Part shown: piece by piece, positions 18,811-28,904 of the stretch
Numbering within the stretch: position 1 is the first letter of the stretch
Layout: the number at the start of each line of letters is the position of its first letter
Source: Synechocystis sp. PCC 7509
Lineage (GTDB): Bacteria > Cyanobacteriota > Cyanobacteriia > Cyanobacteriales > Chroococcidiopsidaceae
NCBI RefSeq assembly: GCF_000332075.2
Contig: NZ_ALVU02000001.1
Location: 2,120,324-2,184,323 of the forward strand
Direction of reading: 5' to 3'
Length of the DNA: 64,000 nucleotides
The notes under the pieces: generated by a model
What the model was told of the DNA's origin: nothing
Seen by the model: the letters and a program-made list of their open reading frames with translations, nothing else
Databases searched by the model: none
Position numbers and translations under genes: made by a program

Positions 18811-20541
18811 ATGCAGATTACAGACGATCTCCAAAAACTAATTGATATTTTACCGATAGAAATTCAACAAGCCCTAGACCAACACGAATTACGGGATAGC
18901 CTAGTTGAAGTAGTAATGGATTTGGGTCGCCTCCCCGAAGCCCGTTTTCCTAACCGCGCCGAATATTTATCCCAAGTTCCGGTTTCTCAAGAACAGTTAA
19001 ATGATTGTATCGAGCGCGTCGGACACTTTGGCGGCGACAATCGCGCCGGAATTGAGCGAACTTTGCACCGGATTAGTGCTATTCGCAATCGCACAGGAAA
19101 AATTATCGGTTTAACTTGTCGCGTTGGTCGGGCAGTATTTGGCACAATTGACATGATTCGCGATCTTGTAGGGACGGGTCAATCAATTTTAATGCTCGGT
19201 CGTCCGGGAGTCGGAAAAACTACCGCTTTAAGGGAAATTGCCCGCGTTCTGGCTGACGAACTCAATAAGCGCGTAGTAATTATCGATACTTCCAATGAAA
19301 TCGCTGGAGATGGCGATATTACGCACCCAGCTATCGGTCGAGCTAGACGAATGCAAGTATCGCGCCCCGAACTACAGCATCAAGTCATGATTGAGGCGGT
19401 AGAAAATCATATGCCCGAAGCGATCGTTATTGATGAAATTGGCACGGAATTAGAGGCAATGGCAGCCCGAACCATTGCCGAGCGCGGCGTACAGCTAGTT
19501 GGGACGGCTCACGGCAACCAAATTGAGAATTTAATCAAAAACCCGACTTTATCCGATCTAGTCGGCGGTATTCAAGCGGTAACGCTAGGAGATGAGGAAG
19601 CAAGAAGGCGGCGAAGTCAAAAAACTGTTTTAGAGCGTAAAGCTCCGCCTACTTTTGAGATTGCGGTAGAAATGCAAGAGCGCCAACGTTGGGTAATCCA
19701 CGAAAGCGTCGCCGATACTGTAGACAATTTGTTGCGTGGAAAGCCGCCAACGCCACAAGTTAGAACGGTTGGGGAAGATAACAAGGTGACAATTACTCAA
19801 GAGCAACCCGCAGTCAAAACGGCACGTTCTAATAGCTCTTGGCAAGGTGGAGAGGAGATAATTGAGTCGAATCTAACTACTATGCGATCGCCTGGATGGA
19901 GAGAAACAGGTAAAATGCTTCCCACACCTCAAGTAGCTACTGGGCGCATTTCAGGAGTTGGGGAGTTTGACCGCTTACTTGAGGAATCTTTTGATCGTTT
20001 TGGTTATAGCCCTACTCCTGGTCCCAATGGCGAAGATTTGCCTTTGCATATTTACCCTTACGGTGTCAGTCGCAGTCAGTTAGACCAAATAATTGAAGTG
20101 CTAAATTTGCCGATAGTGCTGACCAAAGACATTGATGGAGCTGATGGAATTTTAGCATTGCGATCGCACCTCAAGAGTCATTCTAAGTTGCGCCATATTG
20201 CTAGAGTCCGCCAAGTCCCCATTCACATGATTAAAGCTAGTACCATTCCCCAAATTACTCGTTCTTTGCGACGGCTTTTGAATATGGATGAGCCAGGACT
20301 TGGCGACGAGCGGGAAATGAGTTTATTTAGTCGCAATGGTAGCGAAGATGAAATGGATGCGTTGGAGGAAGCAAGGCTAGCTGTTGAGCAAATAGTCATT
20401 CCTAAAGGGCAACCTGTGGAGTTGTTACCCCGCTCTCCGAAAGTGCGGAAAATGCAGCACGAACTTGTCGAACATTACCATCTCAAATCGGATAGTTTTG
20501 GCGATGAACCCAATCGCCGTTTACGGATTTATCCTGCGTAA
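18811..20541 (+). CDS. R3H-domain AAA ATPase (Ycf45 family)
   Basis: The protein is related to SpoIIIAA/GspE-like ATPases and to plastid Ycf45. It has an N-terminal helical domain, an ATPase core with Walker A GRPGVGKTT (130-138) and Walker B IVIDEIG (about 205-211), an unstructured middle (about 330-370), and a C-terminal R3H single-stranded nucleic-acid-binding motif (R-x3-H in RKMQHELVEHY). Its biological job is not established; nucleic-acid remodelling is inferred from the domains. The ATG is in a normal context. It is probably co-transcribed with ldpA and ends in a clear terminator. Confidence 0.85.
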   Translation: MQITDDLQKLIDILPIEIQQALDQHELRDSLVEVVMDLGRLPEARFPNRAEYLSQVPVSQEQLNDCIERVGHFGGDNRAGIERTLHRISAIRNRTGKIIGLTCRVGRAVFGTIDMIRDLVGTGQSILMLGRPGVGKTTALREIARVLADELNKRVVIIDTSNEIAGDGDITHPAIGRARRMQVSRPELQHQVMIEAVENHMPEAIVIDEIGTELEAMAARTIAERGVQLVGTAHGNQIENLIKNPTLSDLVGGIQAVTLGDEEARRRRSQKTVLERKAPPTFEIAVEMQERQRWVIHESVADTVDNLLRGKPPTPQVRTVGEDNKVTITQEQPAVKTARSNSSWQGGEEIIESNLTTMRSPGWRETGKMLPTPQVATGRISGVGEFDRLLEESFDRFGYSPTPGPNGEDLPLHIYPYGVSRSQLDQIIEVLNLPIVLTKDIDGADGILALRSHLKSHSKLRHIARVRQVPIHMIKASTIPQITRSLRRLLNMDEPGLGDEREMSLFSRNGSEDEMDALEEARLAVEQIVIPKGQPVELLPRSPKVRKMQHELVEHYHLKSDSFGDEPNRRLRIYPA

Positions 20542-20590
20542 TCGCAAAAATTAAGACGTGGGTGTTTTGCCCAAAATTTAACCCTAAATA

Positions 20591-20621
20591 AAGCGGGAAG
20601 CAGAAGCTGACCCGCTTTTTG
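20591..20621 (+). terminator. Intrinsic terminator after the R3H ATPase
   Basis: AAGCGGG (20591-20597) pairs with CCCGCTT (20611-20617) and is followed by T-rich sequence. It separates the ldpA/R3H unit from the glycosyltransferase operon. Confidence 0.8.
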
Positions 20622-20782
20622 TTTGTCAGTAGTTTTAATTACAGCCGTTCTACATGAGTTTTTTCTCATACAAGTTTCATCAATAACTCACAAAAAACTG
20701 CGAATTTAATAACAAGAGCCTAAATTTTTAGGTTGTTACCGAACAGCCAACCATCTATTGACCGTACGGAGACGATTCGCAC

Positions 20783-22048
20783 ATGAAGATCATGGTCTAC
20801 TCTCACGACACTTTTGGGCTTGGCAACATCAATAGAATGCTGGCAATTTGCAAACATCTGCTAACTTCTATTCCTAATCTTTCAATTTTGCTAGTATCGG
20901 GTTCGCCCATGCTACAAAGCTTTCGGATGCTTAAAGGGCTTGATTATATCAAACTTCCCTGTCTCAATCGCGGCGAACATGGCGAACTTGCGGCTAAGTA
21001 TTTAGGTACAGATATAGAGGAAACGGTAAAGCTACGTACTGACTTGATTTTGTCTGCTACCGCTAATTTTAAGCCTGACTTGGTAATCGTAGATAAAAAG
21101 CCCTACGGACTCAAGCATGAATTGACGGCAACTTTAAATTATTTGCGATCGCATTTATTACAAACTAAACTTGTCTTACTCCTGCGAGATATTCTTGATA
21201 GTCCAGACAAAACTATCGAGGAGTGGCAAAAACATAGTTACTACCAAGCCATTGAACAATTTTATGATCGCGTGTTAATTGTCGGTACACCAGAAATATT
21301 TGATACGGCTAAAGAATATAACTTCCCTCCGGCGGTGACTCAAAAGGTACAATACTGCGGCTATACGCGCCGTCCGCCAGGAGTAAAGAGCAAAAACTCC
21401 ATTAGAGAAGAATTACAAGTATTGCCCCACGAGCGCCTAGTATTGGTCACTCCGGGTGGTGGTGAAGATGGTTATGAGTTGGTTGAGGCTTATTTGTCAG
21501 GTTTGGCTTTGTTACCAAAACCTTACCAATTTAAGAGTTTAATCATTTGCGGACCAGAAATGCCCCTCAAACAAAAACAACAAGTAGAACTTGCAGCAAA
21601 AGCCCATTCTCAAGTTCAAATTGGAGAATTTACCGACGATTTAATGAGCTACATTCAAGCGGCGGATACTGTCGTGTCGATGGCTGGATACAATACTATT
21701 TGTGAAATTTTGTCTGCGGGAACACCCGCCGTAGTTATACCACGAGCAAAACCATCTTTAGAGCAGACAATTCGAGCCGAAAAAATGGCGAATCTAGGTT
21801 TATTTAAGGCTATCGACCCAGAAAATATTGAGCCAGCAAATTTGATTGAAGCGCTGTTGAGTCAGTTAGCAGAACCCCAGCATCAGCCAAGTTACAAGCT
21901 AGATATGAATGCTTTAACCCACGTCGCTGATAATATTTTTTCACTGCTTGCTCAAACGACTTGTCAACGTAAACTGAGTAACCTTTATCAAAAATTAGTC
22001 AATACTAATACTTTAGGTCAGCAAAAGCAACTACTAACTCATAACTAA
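20783..22048 (+). CDS. Glycosyltransferase, GT28/MurG-like (COG4671 type)
   Basis: The protein shows the two-domain GT-B layout. The N-terminus MKIMVYSHDTFGLGNINRML contains the glycine-rich acceptor loop. The C-terminal half has the nucleotide-sugar-binding pattern QAADTVVSMAGYNTICEIL followed by PAVVIPR, as in MurG-like enzymes. Donor and acceptor cannot be told. It opens an operon of seven genes (20783-29945) that ends with a GT2 enzyme, and it is three bases before a paralogous GT gene. A GGAGACG-like ribosome site precedes the ATG. The length is 421 residues. Confidence 0.8.
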   Translation: MKIMVYSHDTFGLGNINRMLAICKHLLTSIPNLSILLVSGSPMLQSFRMLKGLDYIKLPCLNRGEHGELAAKYLGTDIEETVKLRTDLILSATANFKPDLVIVDKKPYGLKHELTATLNYLRSHLLQTKLVLLLRDILDSPDKTIEEWQKHSYYQAIEQFYDRVLIVGTPEIFDTAKEYNFPPAVTQKVQYCGYTRRPPGVKSKNSIREELQVLPHERLVLVTPGGGEDGYELVEAYLSGLALLPKPYQFKSLIICGPEMPLKQKQQVELAAKAHSQVQIGEFTDDLMSYIQAADTVVSMAGYNTICEILSAGTPAVVIPRAKPSLEQTIRAEKMANLGLFKAIDPENIEPANLIEALLSQLAEPQHQPSYKLDMNALTHVADNIFSLLAQTTCQRKLSNLYQKLVNTNTLGQQKQLLTHN

Positions 22049-22051
22049 ACT

Positions 22052-23233
22052 ATGAAAAAAATTATATTTTACTGTCAATATTTAAGTGGTATAGGTCATT
22101 TAGTACGTAGTACCGAGATTGTGCGGAGCTTGGTTAAAAATTTTAAAGTTTATTTTGTTAATGGCGGCCCGCCTATTGCTGGTTTTGAAATGCCTCCTCA
22201 AGTAGAATTAATAGAATTACCCCCAATTTGGTTGGAAAATGGAGAATTTAGAGTAGCAGATACAAAAAGTGTAGAAAGTATCCAAAAGGTTAGAAAAAAT
22301 CAACTCATTAATGTTTTTGAACGAGTAAAACCTGATTGTTTGATTACTGAGTTTTTCCCTTTTGGTAGACATTTATTATTATTTGAATTACTGCCGCTTT
22401 TAGAGTATATAAAATCTACAGCACCCCACACAAAAATTATTTGCAGTCTGCGCGATGTGATTGGCAAAGTTAGCGATATTCAAGAAGAGGATACTATTTG
22501 CTACTTGATGAATAAGTATTTTGACTTGTTGTTGTTTCACTCTGATGCTAATTTTCAAATATTTGCCGAGAGTTTTACACGGCATCAAGATATAAATTGT
22601 CCTATTACTCACACTGGTTTTATTGCCCAAGCATTAAAAGAAAGTTGCGGCAATTTGTGGAGCAATAACGGAGACTTTGCAAAAATATTAGTAAGTGTTG
22701 GTGGGGGAAGAATAGGGCAAGAAGTTTTACAAACTGTTATAGAAGCAAGTGTAATAGTTTCTAAAAAAATTAAACACGAAATTCAAATATTTGCCGGCCC
22801 TTTTATTCCTGAAGACAAATTTGTAAATCTACAACAAGCCGCTAAAAATCAACCCAATATTAAAATCGCTAAGTATACTCAAAATCTGTTGGAATATATG
22901 AATACAGCAGATATTTCTATTAGTTTAAGTGGATATAATACAGCTATGAATATTCTTAGTACGAGGGTAAAAGCTATAGTTGTTCCTCTCAGTCATAATG
23001 ACCAAGACAAAGAACAATTACATAGAACTCAAAAGCTAGAAGATTTAGGAGTTGTTGAAGTTATCCACCCCGACAATTTAAACCCAGCTTATTTAGCTAA
23101 TGCAGTTATTAAAAGCTTGTCAACTAAGCATAAAGAGAGCAAACAGCAAGTTTTTGATCTCAACGGTGCAGAAAATACTAATGCTTTTTTACAAAGATTC
23201 TTAAATAAAACATCTTTGATTCCCAGTTATTAG
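22052..23233 (+). CDS. Glycosyltransferase, GT28/MurG-like paralogue
   Basis: This 393-residue GT-B enzyme resembles the preceding one: KIIFYCQYLSGIGHLVRSTEIV at the start (here with an intact GIGH loop) and MNTADISISLSGYNTAMNIL followed by VKAIVVPL near the C-terminus. The base composition is more AT-rich than that of its neighbours. The ATG comes three bases after the previous stop, so translation is coupled. Presumably the pair adds successive sugars to one acceptor; that is inference from context. Confidence 0.8.
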   Translation: MKKIIFYCQYLSGIGHLVRSTEIVRSLVKNFKVYFVNGGPPIAGFEMPPQVELIELPPIWLENGEFRVADTKSVESIQKVRKNQLINVFERVKPDCLITEFFPFGRHLLLFELLPLLEYIKSTAPHTKIICSLRDVIGKVSDIQEEDTICYLMNKYFDLLLFHSDANFQIFAESFTRHQDINCPITHTGFIAQALKESCGNLWSNNGDFAKILVSVGGGRIGQEVLQTVIEASVIVSKKIKHEIQIFAGPFIPEDKFVNLQQAAKNQPNIKIAKYTQNLLEYMNTADISISLSGYNTAMNILSTRVKAIVVPLSHNDQDKEQLHRTQKLEDLGVVEVIHPDNLNPAYLANAVIKSLSTKHKESKQQVFDLNGAENTNAFLQRFLNKTSLIPSY

Positions 23234-23283
23234 TATGGGCAGTTATAGCGCCTTGTAGTTCCGGTAATAGGGAGATATAGTTA

Positions 23284-25134
23284 ATGGGTCATCGCCCGAA
23301 CGAAAAGAATTTAAAAGAAGTTTTACCAGGATCTTTAAAGATTTTGCGTAAGTTTTCTCCTTACCTTCGCAAGCGAAAAGTTGTAATTGCGGCTTCCTTT
23401 TTTGCTTTGTTGTTTGAAACTGGCTTGCGATTGCTAGAACCTTGGCCCCTAAAATACATATTTGACTACGTTCTCGTACCTGCTTATAACAATACAAGGG
23501 TTGCTAATCCCTTTGGTTTGAGTGCGATCGCGCTGCTGACATTTTTGGCTTTAGCTAGTGTAGGAATTGCTGTAGTAGGCAGCATAGCAGCTTATTTAAG
23601 TACCTACGGGATGTCTTTAGCGGTAGTAGAAATATTATCAGAAGTGCGGGGCAATCTTTTCGATCGCTTACAGCATCTTTCCCTCGCTTTTCATCATCAG
23701 TTTAAAAGTGGCGATTTAATTACCCGCGTCACCGCCGATATTGAAAAAATGCGGCTGGTAATAACCAAAACTACCCTACCTTTATTTACAAACACCGTCT
23801 TGTTAGTAGGGATGACGGCGATTATGTTTTGGATAAATTGGGAACTTGCTATCGTCGCCGTAGCAATTTTTCCTCTACTATTTATCCTCACTAGCAACAT
23901 GATTAGCCGCATTCGCAGGTTTGCTAAAGATCATCGCAATTCTGAAGGAGTTTTAGCTTCTGTAACGGGGGAAACAATTGGCGCTATTAAGGTAGTGCAA
24001 ATACTGTCTCTTGAAAAAATGCTCAATGATATTTTTTTGGCGCAAAACAAAAAAAGCCTAGATGAAGGAATTGAATCGTTAAGACTCTCCGCCGCTTTAG
24101 AACGTACAGTACAGGTATTAATGGCGGTGGTTATGGCGGCGGTATTGTGGCGGGGTTCTTACGTGGTGTTGCGTAAAGAACTTACTCCGGGCGATTTGTT
24201 GGTTTTTATGACCTACATGAGAAACGCTTTAGAACCGATGCGAAGACTGTCTAATCAAATCGGTCAAATTGCTAAAGCTACAGCTTCCGGCGAACGAGTG
24301 GTAGAACTACTAGAGTACGAACCAGAAGTAAAAAATTTACCAAGGGCGAAAAAAGCTCATCCTTTTTTTGGTGCAATTCGGTTTGAGGATGTTAGTTTTG
24401 GCTACGCACCTGGTAGAGAAATTCTCAAAAATATTAACTTTACCGTTCAACCAGGACAACAAGTCGCGGTGGTTGGTTCTTCTGGTAGCGGTAAATCGAC
24501 TCTAGTTAGCCTGATTTTGCGCCTCTACGACCCTGTAGCAGGTCGAATTTTAATTGATGGTCAAGATATCCGCGAATACACTATAGACTCGCTGCGGCGA
24601 CAAACTAGCGTAGTTTTACAAGATAGCGTGTTGTTTGCCCAAAGTATCCGCGAAAACATTGGTTATGGCAAATTAGGCGCGTCGGATGAAGAAATTGAAA
24701 AAGCAGCTCGTCTTGCTAATGCTCATGAGTTTATTGTCAATTTGCCTCAAGGTTACAACACAATTTTGAGCGAACGGGGGGGAACTCTTTCCGGGGGACA
24801 AAGACAACGAATTGCGATCGCCCGTGCAGCTATTCGTCAAGCACCGATTATTATTCTTGACGAACCGACTACAGGTTTGGACTACAGGAGCGAAAGTGCC
24901 GTCAATACAGCACTAGCAAGGCTTGGGGAGGGCAAAACAACCTTTACTATTTCTCACAACCTAAGAGCGGTAGAAAAGGCAGATATAATCTTTTACGTTG
25001 AAGCGGGAAGCATTATCGAACAAGGGACTCATAGCGAACTTATGAATTTAGGCGATCGCTATGCAACTTTATATAGGTTGCAAAATATTGTGGATAGCAC
25101 ACCCAAAGGAGATGCTTATGTCCTCGAAGCTTAA
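23284..25134 (+). CDS. ABC exporter, MsbA-like fused permease/ATPase
   Basis: This 616-residue half-transporter has a six-helix membrane domain (about 35-330) and a C-terminal ATPase. Walker A GSSGSGKST is at 398-406, the Q loop in VVLQD, the signature LSGGQ at 502-506 and Walker B IIILDEP around 522-528. The family exports lipids, lipid-linked sugars, peptides or drugs. Set among five glycosyltransferases, the cargo is most likely a glycolipid or glycan precursor, as with HepA-type exporters; that is inferred. AGGGAG lies upstream of the ATG. Its last 17 bases overlap the start of the next gene. Confidence 0.9.
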   Translation: MGHRPNEKNLKEVLPGSLKILRKFSPYLRKRKVVIAASFFALLFETGLRLLEPWPLKYIFDYVLVPAYNNTRVANPFGLSAIALLTFLALASVGIAVVGSIAAYLSTYGMSLAVVEILSEVRGNLFDRLQHLSLAFHHQFKSGDLITRVTADIEKMRLVITKTTLPLFTNTVLLVGMTAIMFWINWELAIVAVAIFPLLFILTSNMISRIRRFAKDHRNSEGVLASVTGETIGAIKVVQILSLEKMLNDIFLAQNKKSLDEGIESLRLSAALERTVQVLMAVVMAAVLWRGSYVVLRKELTPGDLLVFMTYMRNALEPMRRLSNQIGQIAKATASGERVVELLEYEPEVKNLPRAKKAHPFFGAIRFEDVSFGYAPGREILKNINFTVQPGQQVAVVGSSGSGKSTLVSLILRLYDPVAGRILIDGQDIREYTIDSLRRQTSVVLQDSVLFAQSIRENIGYGKLGASDEEIEKAARLANAHEFIVNLPQGYNTILSERGGTLSGGQRQRIAIARAAIRQAPIIILDEPTTGLDYRSESAVNTALARLGEGKTTFTISHNLRAVEKADIIFYVEAGSIIEQGTHSELMNLGDRYATLYRLQNIVDSTPKGDAYVLEA

Positions 25135-26296
25135 AGAAACCCGCGTTGTTTTAGTGCGTCACGGACAAAGTACCTACAATGCTTTGGGATTGTATCAAGG
25201 TAGTTGCGATCGCCCTTTATTAACGGAAACTGGTTATAAAGATGCGCGTTTAACCGGGGAGTTTCTTAAAAAACTAAAGTTTGATGCAATTTATTCTAGT
25301 TCTTTGGTGCGATCGCAAGCTACAGCCAAAGAAATTTTAAAAACGATGTCTCCGCAAACTAATCCTAATACTATAAATTTTACTTACTTGTTGCGCGAAA
25401 CCGATTTGCCTGCTTGGGAAGGATTAGCTTTTAAATACGTGCGCGAAAACTTTTCCCAAGACTACCACCATTGGAAACAGCACCCCGACGATTTTTGTAT
25501 GCAGTTAGGGGAAACTAATTCTATCTACCCCGCTTTAGATTTGTACCAACGAGTAGGCGAATTTTGGCAAGAAGTATTACCGCGCCACATTGGACAAACC
25601 TTGCTAATAGTAGCTCATGGTGGCACAAACCGCGCTTTAATTAGCACCGCTTTGGGTATTACACCCAACCGTTATCACTGCATTCAACAATCTAATTGCG
25701 GTATTAGTGTATTGCATTTTCCTGATGGTTCTTTAGAGTCGGGAAGTTTAGCAGCGATGAATCTTACTACCCATGTAGGAGAATGCTTACCCAAACTTCA
25801 AGAAAGCGGATATGGTTTGCGTTTATTGCTTTTACCTTTGGAAGTAACTCCAATTCAGCAAATAGCGCCGTTACTCCAAGAAACCAAGATTGATTTCAGC
25901 ATGATTGAGGACAATAGTAACGCTCAGGCGATCGCTAAAAAAATTCTCGAACATCATCCCGAAACGGTGCAAATAAAGGTTTTGTCCCAATATTTTCCTG
26001 AGAATTGGCAACAAGGTATTAATGCTAAAAATACCGCTTCAACATTTATTACTGGCTTGGTAGTTGGAAATCTAAACATTATCAAACGTTTAGTAGGTAA
26101 TGCGCTGGGAATAAATGTAGATTTTCAGCAATCTTTGCAATTAACTCCCGGTACAATTACCAGCATTCAATATCCAGGAAACAAACAATATCCTATATTG
26201 CAAGTAATGAATTTATCGGGGTTAGTTAATAACTCCATCCTCGATTTAGAAGCTCTAAAATCCTGCGATTTTTTACCCATTAAAACACCTAGTTAA
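25118..26296 (+). CDS. Two-part histidine phosphatase family protein
   Basis: The N-terminal half is a phosphoglycerate-mutase-like phosphatase with VRHGQSTYN (catalytic His15), a RETD-type acid motif and the second histidine in VAHGGTNRAL. The second half (about residues 215-392) has no RHG motif and looks like a degenerate repeat or accessory domain. I chose the ATG at 25118 because AAGGAG lies six bases upstream; an earlier ATG in the same frame overlaps that site. This start gives 392 residues and overlaps the ABC exporter gene by 17 bases. The substrate could be a sugar phosphate of the glycan pathway, but nothing fixes it. Confidence 0.82.
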   Translation: MSSKLKETRVVLVRHGQSTYNALGLYQGSCDRPLLTETGYKDARLTGEFLKKLKFDAIYSSSLVRSQATAKEILKTMSPQTNPNTINFTYLLRETDLPAWEGLAFKYVRENFSQDYHHWKQHPDDFCMQLGETNSIYPALDLYQRVGEFWQEVLPRHIGQTLLIVAHGGTNRALISTALGITPNRYHCIQQSNCGISVLHFPDGSLESGSLAAMNLTTHVGECLPKLQESGYGLRLLLLPLEVTPIQQIAPLLQETKIDFSMIEDNSNAQAIAKKILEHHPETVQIKVLSQYFPENWQQGINAKNTASTFITGLVVGNLNIIKRLVGNALGINVDFQQSLQLTPGTITSIQYPGNKQYPILQVMNLSGLVNNSILDLEALKSCDFLPIKTPS

Positions 26297-26300
26297 AAAA

Positions 26301-27584
26301 ATGAAAATTGCATTTATAGTATGGCGATTTCCCGTTTTATCGGAAGCCTTTATTCTCAATCAAATTACAGGTTTAATTGACCGAGGACACGAAGTTCATA
26401 TTCACCCCGTTAATGGTTTACCAAAAAAGAATCCCGGTAAAGTACACCCTATTGTTGAAGAATACAACCTTTTAGATTGTACTTTTTACCCCGCAACTCT
26501 CCCAGACAATATTGCCCTACGTTTTTACAAAAGTGTGGGATTGATTCTAAAAAATCTTAGCAAAGGTTCTTTAAATACCTTGCAATTTCTTAATCCTTGG
26601 AAGTATGGAAATGAAGTTGCAACTTTAAAGACTTTTTATCGCACGGAATCGTTACTTAGCGATGGTTGTTATGACATTATTCATTGTCAATTTGGAACTT
26701 TAGCGCCGATTGCTTTAGCCTATCGAAATGCTGGTATCCTCAAGGGTAAATTAATTACTACTTTTCGGGGTATTGATATTAGTAAATATGTTGAGGAACA
26801 AGGCGTAAATGTTTACGATCAATTGTTTCAAGAAGGAGAGTTTTTTTTAGCAAATTGCGAGTTTTTTAGAAATAGAGCTATGAAACTCGGTTGCGATCCA
26901 AATAAAATTGTCGTTCATGGTTCGGGGTTAGATTGCGATAAATTTGCCTTTAAAGCTCGATATTTTCCCCAAAGTGGTAAAGTCCGAATTGCTACTATAG
27001 GTAGATTGGTAGAAAAAAAAGGTATAGAGTACAGTATTAAAGCGGTAGCTAAATTAGCTGAAACTCATAAAAGTCTTGAATATAATATTATCGGCGATGG
27101 GGAACTAAAAGAACATTTTGAGCAACTTATTAGTCAACTAAATGTTGGTCATGTTGTTAAACTTTTAGGGTGGAAACAGCAAAAAGAAATTATTGAAATT
27201 CTTGATAACTGTCATATTTTTATCGCTCCTAGCGTCACCGCCGCCGATGGAAATCAAGATGCTCCGGTTAATACTTTAAAAGAAGCAATGGCAATGGGAT
27301 TACCTGTAATTAGTACCTTACATGGCGGGATTCCTGAATTAGTAGAAAATGGAAAATCGGGGTTTTTAGTACCCGAAAAAGATGCTGATGCGATCGCCCA
27401 AAAATTAACGTATCTCCTAGAAAATCCCGAAGTCTGGGAAGCAATGGGTAAAGCAGGTCGAGCGAAGGTTGAAGAAAAATATGATAAAGAAAAGCTTAAC
27501 GATGAATTAGTAGAAATATATCAACAAATGATTGAAAGTCAAGAATTATTAAAGCAACCTGTAAAAGAGCTAACTCCTATTTAA
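26301..27584 (+). CDS. Glycosyltransferase family 4 (first of tandem pair)
   Basis: This 427-residue GT-B enzyme shows the GT4 features: FPVLSEAFILNQI at the N-terminus, GRLVEKKGIEY at the domain boundary and the donor-site EX7E region ALKEAMAMGLPVIST-type (TLKEAMAMGLPVISTLHGGIPELV). It is highly similar throughout to the next gene, so the pair is a tandem duplication. It starts four bases after the phosphatase stop. Both look like colanic-acid/amylovoran-type transferases, but the sugar is unknown. Confidence 0.88.
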   Translation: MKIAFIVWRFPVLSEAFILNQITGLIDRGHEVHIHPVNGLPKKNPGKVHPIVEEYNLLDCTFYPATLPDNIALRFYKSVGLILKNLSKGSLNTLQFLNPWKYGNEVATLKTFYRTESLLSDGCYDIIHCQFGTLAPIALAYRNAGILKGKLITTFRGIDISKYVEEQGVNVYDQLFQEGEFFLANCEFFRNRAMKLGCDPNKIVVHGSGLDCDKFAFKARYFPQSGKVRIATIGRLVEKKGIEYSIKAVAKLAETHKSLEYNIIGDGELKEHFEQLISQLNVGHVVKLLGWKQQKEIIEILDNCHIFIAPSVTAADGNQDAPVNTLKEAMAMGLPVISTLHGGIPELVENGKSGFLVPEKDADAIAQKLTYLLENPEVWEAMGKAGRAKVEEKYDKEKLNDELVEIYQQMIESQELLKQPVKELTPI

Positions 27585-27589
27585 AAATT

Positions 27590-28885
27590 ATGAAAGTAGC
27601 GTTTTTTGTAGCACATTTTCCCGTCCTATCTGAACCATTTATTTTAAATCAAATTGTTGGCACAATAGAGCGGGGTCATGAAGTCGATATTTACTCTCTT
27701 GATGGTCGCCCTGCTGATGTTTCTAAGGTGCATCCATTAGTAAAACAATATAACCTTTTAGAACGTATTTATTACGCACCAACTAGACCAAAAAGCAAGT
27801 TTTGGCGCACTTGTAAAGGTTGGGGATTATTCCTTATAAACTTTTACAAAAACCCCTCAGTTTGCCGGCAATTGTTAAACAAATCTCGTTACGGAAGTCA
27901 AGCAAAATCCTTAAAGTTACTTTACCGGGCGATGCCTTTTTTAAATGCAAAAAAATCCTACGATATTATTCACTGTCAATTTAGTACCTTGGGTGTTTTT
28001 GGTGTTTGGTTTCGCCAACTTGGTTTATTAGAAGGGAAGCTAATATCAACCTTTCGGGGTGCAGATATAAGTAAGTTTTTGCCTAGATGGGGAGAAAAAA
28101 CTTATCAAGAACTTTTCCAAGAAACCGATTATTTCTTAGCCAATTGCGAGTTTTTTGCTAAATATGCGATCGCCTTAAATTGTCCCGCTACAAAAATCTT
28201 AGTCCACGGTTCGGGAATAGATTGTAATAACTTTGCTTTTAAACCCCGATATTTCCCCAACGATGGAAAAGTTAAAATTGCCACTACAGGAAGGTTAGTA
28301 GAAAAAAAAGGCATAGAATACGCCCTTAGAGGTATTGCAAAAATAGCAAATACTTACCCAAATCTTGAATATAATATTCTCGGTGATGGCGAATTAAAAG
28401 AGCATTTTGAGAAACTAATTGCCGAGTTAAATATTAGTTCTGTTGTCAAATTGCACGGTTGGAAGCATCAAAGAGAAATTATAGAAATTTTAGATGTATG
28501 CCATATTTTTGTTGCACCTAGCGTTACTGGAGTTGATGGAAATCAAGATGCGCCAATTAATACCTTAAAAGAAGCAATGGCAATGGGAATGCCAGTAATA
28601 AGCACATTGCATGGTGGGATTCCTGAATTAGTAGAAGATGGAAAATCGGGGTTTTTAGTACCTGAAAAAGATGGAGATGCGATCGCATCCAAACTAATTT
28701 ATCTCATCGAACATCCCCAAATTTGGGAACAGATGGGGAAAATTGGGCGATCGCGCGTTGCAGAAAAATATGACATGAATAAACTTAACGATGAATTAGT
28801 CGAAGTTTATCAAAAAGTCATAGATTCACACTTACCTCCGCAACAATTACCAGAACAAGCTTTAGCCTTAGTAGTTAACAATTAA
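27590..28885 (+). CDS. Glycosyltransferase family 4 (second of tandem pair)
   Basis: This 431-residue paralogue of the previous gene shares FPVLSEPFILNQI, STFRGADISKF, GRLVEKKGIEY, DGNQDAP and STLHGGIPELV. The N-terminal acceptor half differs more than the donor half, which suggests a different acceptor but the same kind of donor. It starts five bases after the previous stop. The family uses a retaining mechanism; here the substrate is not known. Confidence 0.88.
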   Translation: MKVAFFVAHFPVLSEPFILNQIVGTIERGHEVDIYSLDGRPADVSKVHPLVKQYNLLERIYYAPTRPKSKFWRTCKGWGLFLINFYKNPSVCRQLLNKSRYGSQAKSLKLLYRAMPFLNAKKSYDIIHCQFSTLGVFGVWFRQLGLLEGKLISTFRGADISKFLPRWGEKTYQELFQETDYFLANCEFFAKYAIALNCPATKILVHGSGIDCNNFAFKPRYFPNDGKVKIATTGRLVEKKGIEYALRGIAKIANTYPNLEYNILGDGELKEHFEKLIAELNISSVVKLHGWKHQREIIEILDVCHIFVAPSVTGVDGNQDAPINTLKEAMAMGMPVISTLHGGIPELVEDGKSGFLVPEKDGDAIASKLIYLIEHPQIWEQMGKIGRSRVAEKYDMNKLNDELVEVYQKVIDSHLPPQQLPEQALALVVNN

Positions 28886-28904
28886 TCAAAGAGAGTTACT
28901 AGCC

